Shown here: piece after piece, positions 31,701 to 43,260 of the stretch
Numbering within the stretch: position 1 is the stretch's first letter
How the letters are laid out: each line of letters starts with the position of its first letter
Assembly (NCBI GenBank): GCA_001600455.1
Contig: BCKC01000005.1
Coordinates: forward strand, 3,720,001-3,784,000
Reading direction: 5' to 3'
From: Endocalyx cinctus
Taxonomy: Eukaryota; Ascomycota; Sordariomycetes; Amphisphaeriales; Apiosporaceae
DNA: 64,000 bases
Position numbers and translations under genes: made by a program
The notes under the pieces: generated by a model
Seen by the model: the letters and a program-made list of their open reading frames with translations, nothing else
Databases searched by the model: none
What the model was told of the DNA's origin: nothing

Positions 31701-34575
31701 TCTCCCACGAATCACGCCTGTAGATTTGGCTACGAATTTCTGGTGATCTCGCTAGTTCGTCAATCAACGGAGTGAGCCCGAAGTACGCGGCTAAGTGCAT
31801 GGGCGTCAAGTCTGCGAGATCTCCAAGCCCCTCGTTCTCTGCATAAGATGACCACCATCGACTTCTGGCGAATGACTTGACTGACCAAAAAGCATGCGAA
31901 AGGTCGAGCGTTTCTACGAAATCTGGGGTGGAATCGTTCCCATGCCTAAGCCAAGACTTCACGGGATAGTCTAATGCATATAGGCCCACTTGTTCGACTT
32001 CTTCGTCCTTGGGAAATAGTTGTTCAAGCATCTTCTCTTTCTTCTCCTCTTGTGTGACGTTGACGTCTCCCGATGCGCCTGAGCTTTGAAACCATTCATC
32101 GTGGTCATCTTCGACGCCTAGTTTATCAAGAACATAGTTAAAGCACCTTAGACCAATGATGCCATGCTGCCACTTCACCTCTGTATGGTTGCTTCCGTCT
32201 CGGGAGAGGCTGAATAGATTTTGAAAAATTTCTGAGCTCCAAAGCTGCTCTTTCGCCATAGGGTGAACGAATGTGACTTTCTGAGACCCGATATAATATC
32301 CGCTCCACTCATCCATGCTGTAAACACGAAGAAGTGGTCCACAGGCTCTGACAAGCTTGTAAACTTTATCAGCGTCAATATTATCATCATCCGATTCAAT
32401 ACCAGCCATGATACTCAGTTCTTCGATAGTGGGATCTTCATAGGCAACAGCGAGAGTACGCAGAATCTCTTTGGAGGTATGGATACCGTTAGTCTCGACG
32501 TTGAGCGACTAGAATATGTGTAAGTAAGTCAAAAACTCTCATGCTACTTTATCCAAAGTCCACTTACCTGGTTCCATGTACGATTGATCACATCTCCTAC
32601 AGATTGCGGTAGTGCCTGTACGGTCTTCCGCACTTCGACGTGGTCCGACGGAATACCCTCTAACAAACGACAGACAACTTCTACCCATAGCACGGTAGTT
32701 GCTCTCTCGGACAGGATCGAAACTACGAAGAACTGTAGTGCTAAGCTGTACGCCTTAGTTGCTGCAAGTTGCTTGACGCGATCACGAATGAAGTAGCCCA
32801 GAGACTGGCGGAGCGTGGCCTCTCGAGAATGGTCCTCAAGATCAATGTGGAGCAGACCAACATTTTCCTCCTTGCCGTAAAATGCTTGGTTTATATGGTC
32901 TTGATCACGACTTAAGAACATCCAGCGAGCCTTTCTCATATCGGAATCCCCATCATCTCTTGAGGATGGTAAAATTTCATCCGCCAATAGTCGGAAAAAA
33001 TCGGTGGTGCTGTCATCAGACTTTGGGAGCTCATGTAAATTGTTGATGACGAAATATACATTCTGTACGCTGGGATCGGAGATCATTTGTCGCAAGATCT
33101 TCCACAGCCTGGAGAGACTGACCGAATCTTGCCCTGTGTTCACGCTTCGGGATTTACCCTGGGTAGCGAGGCCCTTGACATATTGGCCAAGATTTCGTCG
33201 TTTTAAAATAAGCTGCCAGATCAGCGATTTGAGAAGGTTCTCCGGTCTGCTGGTATCAAACGAAGAATCGCAAAAGAAATAAGCGACCAATACATCTTGA
33301 GAGTCAGGTCTCTTGCTTTCCCTCTCCCTCTTTTCACATGCTTCGATTGCCAAAAGAGCAGCCTTCGCCTTGCCGCGGCCTTCGGTTCCCGATACCCATA
33401 GGAACTGACTGGAATCTTCGCCTGTTTTTTTGATCCATCTGTCATAATCGGGCTCCTGAAGGAACCAGGAAGAGTTCCCACTTGCGGTCTCAACTTTTCT
33501 TCGGATACTGCGGAATTCGACCGTGTTCAATGTGTCGGCCAAACGGGTAAAGGTTTCGTCGTCGACTTGAGACTGCCTCGAGGCCTGCAGTCGCTTTTTA
33601 ACAATACGCTGAGACTTTTGAACAATGTCTTTTAGTTGAGTAAGGATTAATGTGTAGCGCATATCTTGAGGATCATCGACTCGATTCAATTGACGATGGT
33701 CACAATTCATTCCACGATGTTCAACAAAATCGAGGGTAGCCGACTCTTGGGTCACGATGATTTCGGACATACCCTGGAAAATATGGTTAAAAGAATTGTC
33801 CCACTTTGTGCGGAAAAGAGCCATTGGGAGACATTCGAGGTCTACTCACCAGGGGTTTTAGGCCATAGCTTAACGCCACCATCTCGTGGAAACAACATAT
33901 CGTAGATTTCGGCTCTTGCGTGGCGAGTTGAGAAAAGTCGTTCCGCAGTTCATCCAAGCTACCCCGTCGAGGGTCAAGCATTTCTAGCACCTGACTCCTC
34001 TTTCCCTTTTGAATCTTTTCCAGGACGCTGGCGAGTAGGACAGCCCTGGCCGCGGCGGCGCTTCCCCGAAAGGGTGTGCCGAAAAAAATAGCCCCGGCGA
34101 AACATTCGTAGATACGCATTCGTTTGATGTCTTCGGGCTTAGATGCCGCGAGAGTGATTGCCTTGGCAACGACGAGGCCACCCATACTGTGCCCGAGAAA
34201 AACAAGCGGCCGTGTTTCATAGCCTTTGCGGCGCTCAACTAAGACGTCGAGAAGACACACGGCGGCATTATAGAGCGTTTGTAGCACAGCTTGGTCGCCC
34301 CTCCAGCGACTATCATATTCATAAAGCATAACGCGTGCACCGGGAATATGGCGCCGAATGCCAGCGGCAGAGTCAGTAAGCCAGTTGAACTCGACATTCT
34401 TTTCGGACCCAAAGCTGCGTTTTGGATCAGCAGCTAGACCAGGTACTGCGACAATGCTGTGCGTACATTAGCGACAAATCATTCTCAGCACGATCAGTAA
34501 TACATACTCAATTGTAATATCATTCTGATCTTCTGTTTCCGCAGGGCAGAGAATCGATAGACCATCTGAAGACAT
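28732..34575 (-). CDS. Fungal NLR-like STAND protein: SERAC1/SesB hydrolase - NACHT-like - about 20 ankyrin repeats - acidic tail (4 exons)
   Basis: Exons 34575-34508, 34456-33850, 33773-32568 and 32508-28732 give 1,885 aa with consistent phases. The N-terminal domain has the hydrolase elbow 'VFLGHSMGGLVV' (Ser ~113) and 'AIFFGTPFRGS'. A NACHT-like region follows: 'FLWVSGTEGRGKAKAAL' (~353-365) and 'VYFVINNLHEL' (~464-474). Both motifs are degenerate: the Walker A T/S after GK is Ala and the Walker B acidic pair reads Asn-Asn. From ~860 to ~1,530 run about 20 ankyrin repeats ('TPLHAACLASCNRNARLLLEAGADP'-like, with several divergent). The last ~220 residues are Glu/Asp/Gly-rich with DGDEG repeats. 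Fungal proteins of this plan act in, or are candidates for, allorecognition and non-self sensing. Function here is inferred from architecture only. Confidence 0.85.
28754..28828. repeat. 15-bp tandem repeat encoding the DGDEG acidic tail (5 units)
   Basis: Five adjacent 15-nt units (plus-strand unit CCATCGCCTTCATCT, one with A to G in unit 3), followed by related 6-nt repeats. They lie in frame in the last 35 codons of the NACHT-ankyrin protein, so copy-number change alters tail length without frameshift. Confidence 0.9.
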
Positions 34576-37251
34576 GATTGGTCTTAGCTAGTTAGAAATC
34601 TTTATCACGTTTGGAGCATCAGTTAACGGAAAGAAACTGGATAACTTTTCGAGTTTTACCCCAAGTCAAGTAGAAAATGAGCGTGAGAGATTAAAGAGGG
34701 AAGAGATTGAAAAATTTGACGAAACATGTTTTTGCTTTGAAATACAACTGGCTTTTGGCCTTTATTATATACCTTAAGCACATTAGTATGCGTGCCACCC
34801 AAACCACATTCAAAACGGCCCCCAAATCCTTTTCAGAATTTCTTACACGACGACATGGGTCTCGAAAAGCCGTCAGACTACACGGGCTAGACGGGCCTAT
34901 AGTAATCCTAGTAGAAACGAGATGATATGTTTTACACCGACTTACTTTAGGAGAAGCTGATGATTATAAATCAACTGTCCTAAAGAAGTGCGTTGCATTG
35001 CCATGAATGACCATAGAACCGACTTGTATATATCCAACTAGATTCCAGCATGAAAATTTGAATCTGATCTGACCATGCTATACTAATAAAACATAGGTAT
35101 AGCACTAAACTATATTTAGGGCTTCACGATTCAGCTCCCGTCCCTGGTCATCAAGATCAAAATATATTAACAGGGGTTATTTTCAGCCCCCTCTCACATC
35201 CCACCCTTGTCAAGATATATACGATATACAACATACAGATAGCATCTCAAACGAAAAGAAAAGGAAAAGAGTTATGTAAAACACTCATGTCATATGATTC
35301 ACTGTGGTTCCCGATTGCTATAATGTATTTAATGCGCCGACGGGGTTATCATCGCGTTTTCAAGCAATCCGTCCCGGAAGCATATTTGGCGACTTTTGTC
35401 AAGAGAGAAAATCAGCGGACCAGTAAGCTTCTCTCGCCCGCCATATTTCCTAGATTGTACAATTTTATTTCCATGCCAAGCTCAAGATGTTGCCTTGGCC
35501 CCTCCGACTTTACTTAGCAGCCTAGTCCGGGACTCCGGGTAATTACTCGGAGTTCGACGATTTAAGTTATGAAGATTTTCTAAGTCATCGAAAGAGCAAT
35601 GAAATTAGAGTGACCCCGAACGTGAAGGCGCTTGATGAAGACATTGTCGCGAATGCATATGGTGAGTTAAGAGGTGTTTGGCCAACTTGATTTTTGGGGA
35701 GGGATATTTTTACACTATTATCCGTGTAGAGATTGTAATAGCAATTCTACTGTTGGGTTCATCTTCATACCCCGTATTCAAACTGTATGAGGTAACTAAA
35801 TTGCTACTCTCTGGCTACCGCCATAATCATGTGTAGTATGATAATAGAAATTTAGATGTCGGAAGTTGTCGGATCTTATTAATGATATGAAGCTTTCAAA
35901 TACACGTAAAACCATGTAGAGACCCGTGTTTTTAATAAAGCTAGCTAAATAACTTCTTCAGTGTTTTTTTCGAAGGTGATATTGGGACTTTATATTAAGT
36001 GACGCCTTGTATTAGACTTCAATTGGTCATGTAATTAATTAAGAGTCAGTAAAGCCGGAAGGACGAGTAGCAAGCCAGGACAGGACAGCATGGTATAAAA
36101 TATCTTCCAAGAAGAATATGAACAGTTTAGTAACCGACGGGCCCAAATTCTCCAGTGTAACTATACAATTGTGACTTCATACCTCTGTATATTTTGTTGG
36201 ACAATAGGGGCTTGGAAAACTTGGGTATTTTACGTCGATTTATTCTGTCTCCTTTCTGAGCGACCTAGGAATATCACTGATAGAAGTAGATTCATCAAAT
36301 GGAAAAGGAATCTATCAGAGTGTTAGAGCTTATAAATGTGGATTGGGAGCTTGATAATCATATAGAATGTACTATGTGAATATCTCATTAAATTAGGGCT
36401 TAAGGAACTATCTATTTCTATGAATCGAACGGGAGCTCAGCACCTTATTTATAATGCTTCCTAAGCTGGTAATACGTAATTACGGGATTGATCAATCTCT
36501 CAGACCGGGTCATCAAGCCATCCCTTAACTTAACGTCTCCGATACCAGGTCCCATTCAGTCCCACTTCTACGTCACAGAATCTGTGCTGGCGTGGTGGAT
36601 TGCGCAACTACAGGTCCCCTATGATGGTCAACATAATTACCCGCAGTATTTAATAACTATGTGATACCGTCACTAGCTTTTCTGTTATACTATACAATAC
36701 AGTAGATTCAAGTACCATCTGTGGAAGAACACTAGTCAATAAAGAACTGCTACATAATTCATTCTAATTCATTCTACATTTGGTGTTATATAACGTAATT
36801 TGTAATCCGATCTTCGGTATGTTGGTTGGTTCATGCATATAGGTCAGGTCATCGCTGTGGCATATGCCGCGACTATCGGCTGGCTGGCCTCCTAAGAAAT
36901 GACCCCGAGGTATTAATACCTACCCCAAACGATTTTCTAGAATTATACTCAACCCATCTTACCATTCTCCCCTCACCACCCAGCCTGACGCGCATAACGT
37001 GAAAGACAAAAGTTTTTATTGGATTTTATGAAATGATTAATGTTCCTAAGCTGGTACCTTCAGTTAGCAGCATTGAGTTAAAGAGTATCCCGTACCTTAA
37101 AGTTCGAATATCAGCTTAACTGGATCGAGCAACTTGCAAAATTTGGCCAGAACGACAGGATACGTATCCCATCACTTCCCCTAAGCAGAAATATCACTAT
37201 ACTAAATTATCAGTATCCTTTTATTGGTTTATTAATTACTCATTTGTACTC
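34576..37251. other. Long intergenic region with a possible gene relic
   Basis: 2.7 kb between divergently transcribed genes. Most is AT-rich and featureless. A stretch at 35526-35790 looks like two degraded exons (listed separately). A perfect 14-bp palindrome AGGTATTAATACCT sits at 36908-36921, about 330 nt before the GMC oxidoreductase start. Confidence 0.4.
35526..35790 (+). pseudogene. Possible two-exon gene relic of unknown family
   Basis: After a CCTAG acceptor-like site the frame reads 'NYSEFDDLSYEDFL' and on to 'KALDEDIVANAY', a composition typical of real protein. A GTGAGT donor follows at about 35661, and a TGTAG acceptor near 35729 opens 'EIVIAILLLGSSSYPVFKLYE' before a GTAACT. 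No upstream exon could be joined in phase (the frame at 35287-35422 runs into stops) and nothing convincing follows. I do not recognise the family. Remnant of a lost gene or a fortuitous open patch. Confidence 0.25.
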
Positions 37252-39084
37252 ATGTCATCTTCGATTTCTTCTCAGATTACCGCCACGGCCTGGGATTACG
37301 TGTTTGTAGGAGGTGGTCTTGCTGCCTCAGTTATGGCCAACCGACTGTCCCAGTTCAATGCAAGCCTCAGTATTCTCGTAATTGAAGCTGGCCCCAACGC
37401 TAACAATCGGTCTGATATCGTCTGGCCGAACTCAAACAACCTAATCGGTGGCGACTTCGATTGGAAAGATAAAACCGTCAGCCAACGCCACCTCGATGGT
37501 CGTAGCGTTGGTCTTCCCAGTGGCAAAGCTCTTGGTGGAGGCACCGTTATTAATGGTGGTATGTAGCTGTCCATTTTTAATTGAATCCACTTAAGAAAAA
37601 CACTGATATAGCGATAAAGGTGGCTGGGTTCGAGGTCACAAGTTCGACTTCGATCTCTGGGGTTCACTTGTACATGATTCGCGCTGGAATTACGAAGGCC
37701 AACTACCTTACATGAGAAAAACGGAGAAACTATGGGATGATACTTTAAACCCAGACCACCATGGAAATGATGGATGCGTACCTATACAATCGATCACCTC
37801 AACCAATCGTCAATTTCCTCTCCGTAACCACTCTCTACAATCTTGGTCAGAGCTTGGGGTCAATGCAGTACCAAATCTGGATGGTAATGCCGGCAATCCT
37901 TTAGGCCTTGCAGAATTGCAAGAAAGTAGAAATATCGGTCGCCGTATCATCTCTGCGGCTGTTTATTCACTTGAAAGTGTCACCGTGCTCACCGATACAC
38001 TCGTGGAGAAGGTATTAATCGAGAAGCGACATACGACAAAAGACGAAGACGTCGGACTCGGAGCAGTAGGCGTTCAACTTACCGACGGGACTGAAATTCG
38101 TGGTCGCGAAATAATCGTCGCTGCCGGTGCCGTTCGTTCGCCCCAAATTCTGATGCTGTCTGGCATCGGTCCCTCCGCCGAGCTTGCTCAGCTCAACATC
38201 CCCGTCCTATTAGACCAGCCTGAGGTGGGGCAGAACCTCGCCGATCACGGCATCTTGTTCCACGCTTGGAAAGTCAAAGATCCGACGGCTGGTTGGGCAG
38301 TCGGCTCCCCGAATCCCATATTTAGGGAGCCACAGTACAACTGGGGCCACCCATTCGACTTTCTCGCCACGCTCGATGTGCCGAAAGAGGGCCTCGCCGA
38401 GGCCATTGCGGAGGACGAAGGCACGTTCCCGGATCCGGAGACACACCCGCTCCTCGCGCACAAACGAGCCTTCGTCGAGTACATCTTCATGCCTGTCGGA
38501 GCACCGGATGGTTCGATCGTCACCTTTGGCTGCATCCCGCTGCTGCCCACGGCCCGTGGCTCGGTCAAGCTCTCATCGGCTAGATCCACTGATATGCCCC
38601 TTATCGATCCAAATTATCTGGGTACAGCCGTGGACCGGTATGTGGCCCGCGAAGCTGTCAAGATGCAGATCAGTTTTGCCGGAAGCGAAGCCACCGTTAT
38701 CGGCCGCGAAATCCTAGATGCAGAAGTTGGAGCGCCGGGGTTCGAAGAAGTTCTTTCTGTAAACTCTAGTGAAGAATATATTGACGCCCGTATCCGTGCC
38801 GGTCTAGGGTAAGTCATTCTAAACTCTTACTTTTATTTTTTTTTAGCTCTCTGCTGACTCGCACTTGTTGGAACACTTGTAGTACAAGCCAACACCCGAT
38901 GGGTACCCTCTCAATGGGAAAAGTTGTGGATACCGAGCTGAGGGTCAAGGGGGTCTCTAACTTGAGAGTTGTCGATGCATCGGTCATTCCCGTCGTTATC
39001 ACCGGACATCTACAGGCCGCTGTTTACGCTCTTGCTGAGCAAGCTGCTGAAATCATCTATTCACATGATAGCCACTCTACCTAG
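37252..39084 (+). CDS. GMC (glucose-methanol-choline) FAD-dependent oxidoreductase (3 exons)
   Basis: Exons 37252-37558, 37620-38808 and 38883-39084 give 565 aa, a usual GMC length. The N-terminal ADP-binding fold reads '[18 protein letters not shown]', with the last Gly of GxGxxG replaced by Ala, then 'VIEAG' for ribose binding. '[17 protein letters not shown]' is the first GMC signature and '[16 protein letters not shown]' the second. The C-terminal catalytic region has '[14 protein letters not shown]', '[12 protein letters not shown]' and '[15 protein letters not shown]', with His in both catalytic positions. No signal peptide is apparent, so it is likely intracellular, unlike secreted aryl-alcohol oxidases or glucose oxidases. 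The substrate cannot be told from the sequence. The exon 2 acceptor (AAAG) was chosen because the preceding TAG shifts the frame away from '[13 protein letters not shown]'. Confidence 0.88.
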
Positions 39085-42000
39085 TAAGATTGAACGCGAT
39101 TGTCTGACTGGAATCTGGAAGGTATATACTGAATACCTGATGCAAGGACATGTGTTAAGTTACTAAGCACATAACTATATGTAATCATATTCATATAGCT
39201 CGGATCACCGTTAACTTTGTTTCTCTTTCAATCAATAAATTTATAATCAACGCCGAGATTTCTCTTTTTCCATATTATTCAGATTCAAGATTACTTGAAT
39301 TACCTAGACCAATAAATCATGTAACGAGGGCCTAGTTAAGCCGGACTCCTAGACTTCAGTTATCTTTTCTTGAGTAGTTAATTAAGTACTCAACATCTTC
39401 AGTCTATCGAATGACCCAACCTCTACTTTCGTATTACTACAAGGCTCAGAGTACCCTCGTAAGATTGTCATACTACGTAGGTATTTAGCTCGCAACTTCC
39501 CCACTTGTTTATTTACTTTTTCTATTTTTTTATTCCTATCCAAGGTCACCATCTTAGACTATTTAAGTTACAGATGTAAGTTGACAACTAGTAACACCGA
39601 TTAACATGGCATTTTGTGACGATAACGACTAAATAAGACACACATAAGAAATGATGTAATCTGCAATTTCGAATGTCGGCTCAAAATGAAGAAAGCTTGT
39701 GTTGAACATGGAAAAGCCAATAGGCATGACAAGAACTTGTGATAATAGTTGGGTGGGCTGTGATTAAGAACTATGCAGCTTCTGCAACCATTACATTATT
39801 TGATCTTTCAAGCTCATCTTCTTCACCGCTTTCTGTCGAGTTTTCAAGACGGTGAATGGTGAGTGGGCAGGTTGGATCGCTTTTGGAAGCTATTGGAAAA
39901 AAGGCGGAAGCCGATAGAATTGAGTAAGGATAGTCAAGATATTAGGATGGCTAGGACTTGCATGAATCTGCCATCTACGTAATGAAAGGCAACCCTATCT
40001 TACCATCAGAAAGTAGCGTCAATTTTGCCTTGTATTCTCTTTGTCAAGTGATGTACGTATACCTATCATAACGTAAGTGGTTCTTAAAACACGGAAAGGG
40101 TGGACGATTAGAAAATAAATGATAATCCTTCAAATCAGAAAGTAAAGGATTGAGTTGGTAAGCAGCTGGAACATGCACATTATTTGTTTCTCGTACCATT
40201 CTGACACAGAGACTGGCACCGAATATATTCTATCCCTGCAGCCTACTGTCTCTGTTATCTGACTAAGTTGCCTGCAATGTAATATGCTACTGCCCGGCAG
40301 TGTCTATGACTGAAGAACTACAGTCCTTTCTCAATCTAATCCACATGATGCGATATATTCAAGAAGATGAGTTTTAAGGCATTAACTAATCATGCCTAGG
40401 TTAAATGTTATATATGTAGGTCAGGGGGGTATTAGACAGCAAGCTATCGCGAGAGGATGCTGACCTCATCCGCTTCGCCTCCGTATTTTTTTTTTCTTTT
40501 GACCCCAAAATGTGGGGAAATAGGAACGGATATAATTACTTGCGATGTTATTACCAAAATTCTTGCGATAATTGTAGTTAAGTTATAACTGAGGATGATA
40601 TAGCCTTAGAAGATTTAGTCAGAGTTGCTACTGTTATTGTGGACAGCACATATTCTAAGGTTGACTTCTTACTTTCTCACGCAAACGTTTACAGAGACGC
40701 CTTCATAAGCTCAGAAATATGTCCTAAGTACTATTTAGAAACTAGCCGAGACGCAAAAATGTGCAAGGAGATAAGTTGAGTGATCCTTTCATAGTGGAGT
40801 GTACAGGCGGGGAATATAAACAGCCTCGCCTCTATGTTGCATGCTGATATAATAAGGCTAACACTCTCTAATTATCCAAGCATTCCGATGCTGCCGGAGA
40901 ACATTGGTATTTTCAGAGCTGCATAAACTAGGTAAAAGAATAAGTGAAACAACAAGACTAGTGTGGCAACATCAGTAATATCCAGCAGCAAGTTCAATTT
41001 GATATTATTCCGACTAAATAAATGAGTAGTTTATGGGGTGTGTCAGGCTATGCACGTTGGTGCTGACGAGGTAGATCTTCGATAAGTGTGAATAAGAATA
41101 TTACATGGTGCATTTGATTCGACGCCTTCACTTTTGGACGTGCAGCTGGGTTACCGTAAGTGAGTTCAGATGCATTGTTGCCGTACCATGAAATTATTTC
41201 GACCCATCTCTACGTGTAAGTTACCTCTTCGTCCAAACTGACGTCTATTAGAATAGAAGCAAACTAAACAACACAAAACAAAACATGGACACTAAATCAG
41301 TACAGCCCCGTAGTTATAAAAAGTCCATTAACTAACATGTATTCTTTGGTTATTAGAAGTGATTATCAAATCTAAATCTTATGCTTATGATTCTAGGACA
41401 TATTAAATAGCTCGGCATTTGCCTGTTTGTGTTAGCTAAGCTTAGAATAGACCTTTCAATTTCTGGCGTCATCTAGCGACGGATTACTCGGGAGATTATT
41501 CGGAAATGCATACTCAGGTCAGCTCGTGTGGGGCCGAGTGCCGCGTATATTCTAATATCAGCTCTCCGGCGTCATGGTAGTAATGTTTCCATGCCGAGAA
41601 TATATAATAAGTTGCCATAAGAAAATGAAATGTCGTCAGAGCGATACTGATGGGGCCTGGATAGAGATGTTGATAATAATATGCAATCAACTTAGGATGA
41701 CAATAAAGCTCACATGCGCCTCTCCAAAGGCAGATAGTATCAAATGCCGTTCCAATCGGAGGACAAGATATTACTTGTAAGCACCAAGTTCGCAAATATG
41801 AACCACGTTGGAGTAAAGCTTTTCGACATATAATCTGCTTAGCTAAGTAATTATTAGCTGAACACGATATGATCCTTTGCTCGGTTAAGTCTCGCAATAT
41901 GTTACCTCCTATTCGCTTGTTATGCAGTCGACCTGACCATAAGAATATTTTAATTATCGTGTTATAGAACATTGCAGGCATAAGCGTGCTCAAAAGAGGT

Positions 42001-42623
42001 TTGAAAGTGCTAAGAGAAATACTAATAACTTTAGGCCTATGAAATTATATAAAATTGTTTGCAGTTAAGTCGGCACTACTAAAGAAGAATATAGCTGTGA
42101 TTTAAAATAAGTGATTACAGCATGGTTATTATAATTTATATATAAATGGAAAGACCGCAGAGAAGTAATAAGAAGGCCTATGAGTTGCATTTAGTGACTT
42201 GCTGCCGTGAAACAGAGTTCACATCTTCGTATAACAGATGACGAGGCAGAAAATGTTATGTTGTACGTAATATCTTACTCTTAACAGTATAATGGTTGTC
42301 GACAAGAGCTCTAAAGCCGCAAGATGTTGCAATTCCGGGATTGAACAGCTGACTAGGCATCCAAGTAAGATTGATACTCTGAGGAAAAAAACAAAGTTGG
42401 AGTAATATGAAAGTAATTTTCATCACGATCGGCATTACTTTTAACTTTCACTTTGAAGATGAATGTATTCAGAATCATTATAAAAGGGTCGAGAAATTCC
42501 GCTAAAATCAAATCTTTCTTCTCTCCATCACCATCAACAAACGAACTTCTTCACCTCTTCGAACTCACGATAAAAATCACTATTTACATATCTTCTTTGA
42601 TATTAAACATTTCAACCGCCAAA
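39085..42623. other. 3.5-kb AT-rich gene-poor region
   Basis: No supported gene on either strand. The longest open frame (41514-41993, minus, 159 codons) has no recognisable domain and an amino-acid make-up expected from AT-rich DNA. I see no terminal inverted repeats, target-site duplications or transposase fragments, so a decayed element is possible but unproven. The right end holds the promoter of the small secreted protein. Confidence 0.45.
42479..42486 (+). promoter_or_regulatory. TATA box of the knottin-like gene
   Basis: TATAAAAG 138 nt before the ATG, followed by a CT/CA-rich leader ending in a good ACCGCCAAAATG start context. This is a strong core promoter layout of the kind seen at highly expressed secreted-protein genes in fungi. 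Confidence 0.6.
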
Positions 42624-42875
42624 ATGAACTTCAAGCTTCTCGTCGCTGCTGCCATCTCCATGGCTATTGGTGCTTCTGCTCAGTGCATCCCGGACGGCTG
42701 TGAGTAAACCTTTACGCACAAGTTGCCCCTTTATCTCAAAGTATTCGAAATATTTTAATACTTACATGTTCATACCTCAATAGCCGCCTGCACTGTTAAC
42801 AGCGACCCTGCCTGCTGCAGTGGATTCTGCTTGGTCGGCGTTGGTGGCACCCAGGGTGTCTGCACCGAGCAATAA
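42624..42875 (+). CDS. Small secreted six-cysteine knottin-like protein (2 exons)
   Basis: Exons 42624-42699 and 42784-42875 give 55 aa; the protein is too short for simple gene finding. The first ~19 residues (MNFKLLVAAAISMAIGASA) form a clear signal peptide with A-S-A before the cut. The mature part of ~36 residues has six Cys spaced C-x6-C-x7-C-C-x3-C-x10-C. That is the inhibitor-cystine-knot pattern shared by many small secreted defence peptides and some fungal effectors. An intron with GTGAGT donor and ATAG acceptor splits a Ser codon between Cys1 and Cys2. Expression is likely strong given the TATA box and start context. Fold and export are inferred; the activity is unknown, and effector, antimicrobial or signalling roles cannot be told apart from sequence. 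Confidence 0.8.
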
Positions 42876-43260
42876 GCTACTTAAATCGACCGCGTCCTTA
42901 TTATCTCGTCACGGTGGACAGATGATGCTCTAATAGGACTTCTTGGACCCCGGGTGTCATGCAGTTGGATGGAGTTGGCCAGAAGGAGGATTGAAAATTA
43001 GGGCTGCCTTTCTTTAAACCCCCCCTCAAAAAAGCGAAAACTTGTTGTAAAACCTACTATTTGCTCCTTAGCCCATAAGTAGAAAATAAGATTTTACCAC
43101 ACAAAAACTGTTTCGTCCCGAGCTACTTAAAGAGTGAGACGAGACTTTCTGCTCCTATATTTATGCATATGCCTTATTAAACCAGTTCAAACGAAACAAC
43201 AGCTCATTACATTCTGACCAAATCAAGGAATATTCTTACTAGAACTTGTGGATAGTATTT
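42876..43260. other. Convergent intergenic gap
   Basis: 385 nt between the knottin-like gene (+) and the HET gene (-). AT-rich 3' flanks with nothing else visible. Confidence 0.5.

Noticed and set aside
41514..41993. 159-codon open frame on the minus strand
   Set aside because: No recognisable domain, composition expected from AT-rich DNA, and no promoter or splice evidence.
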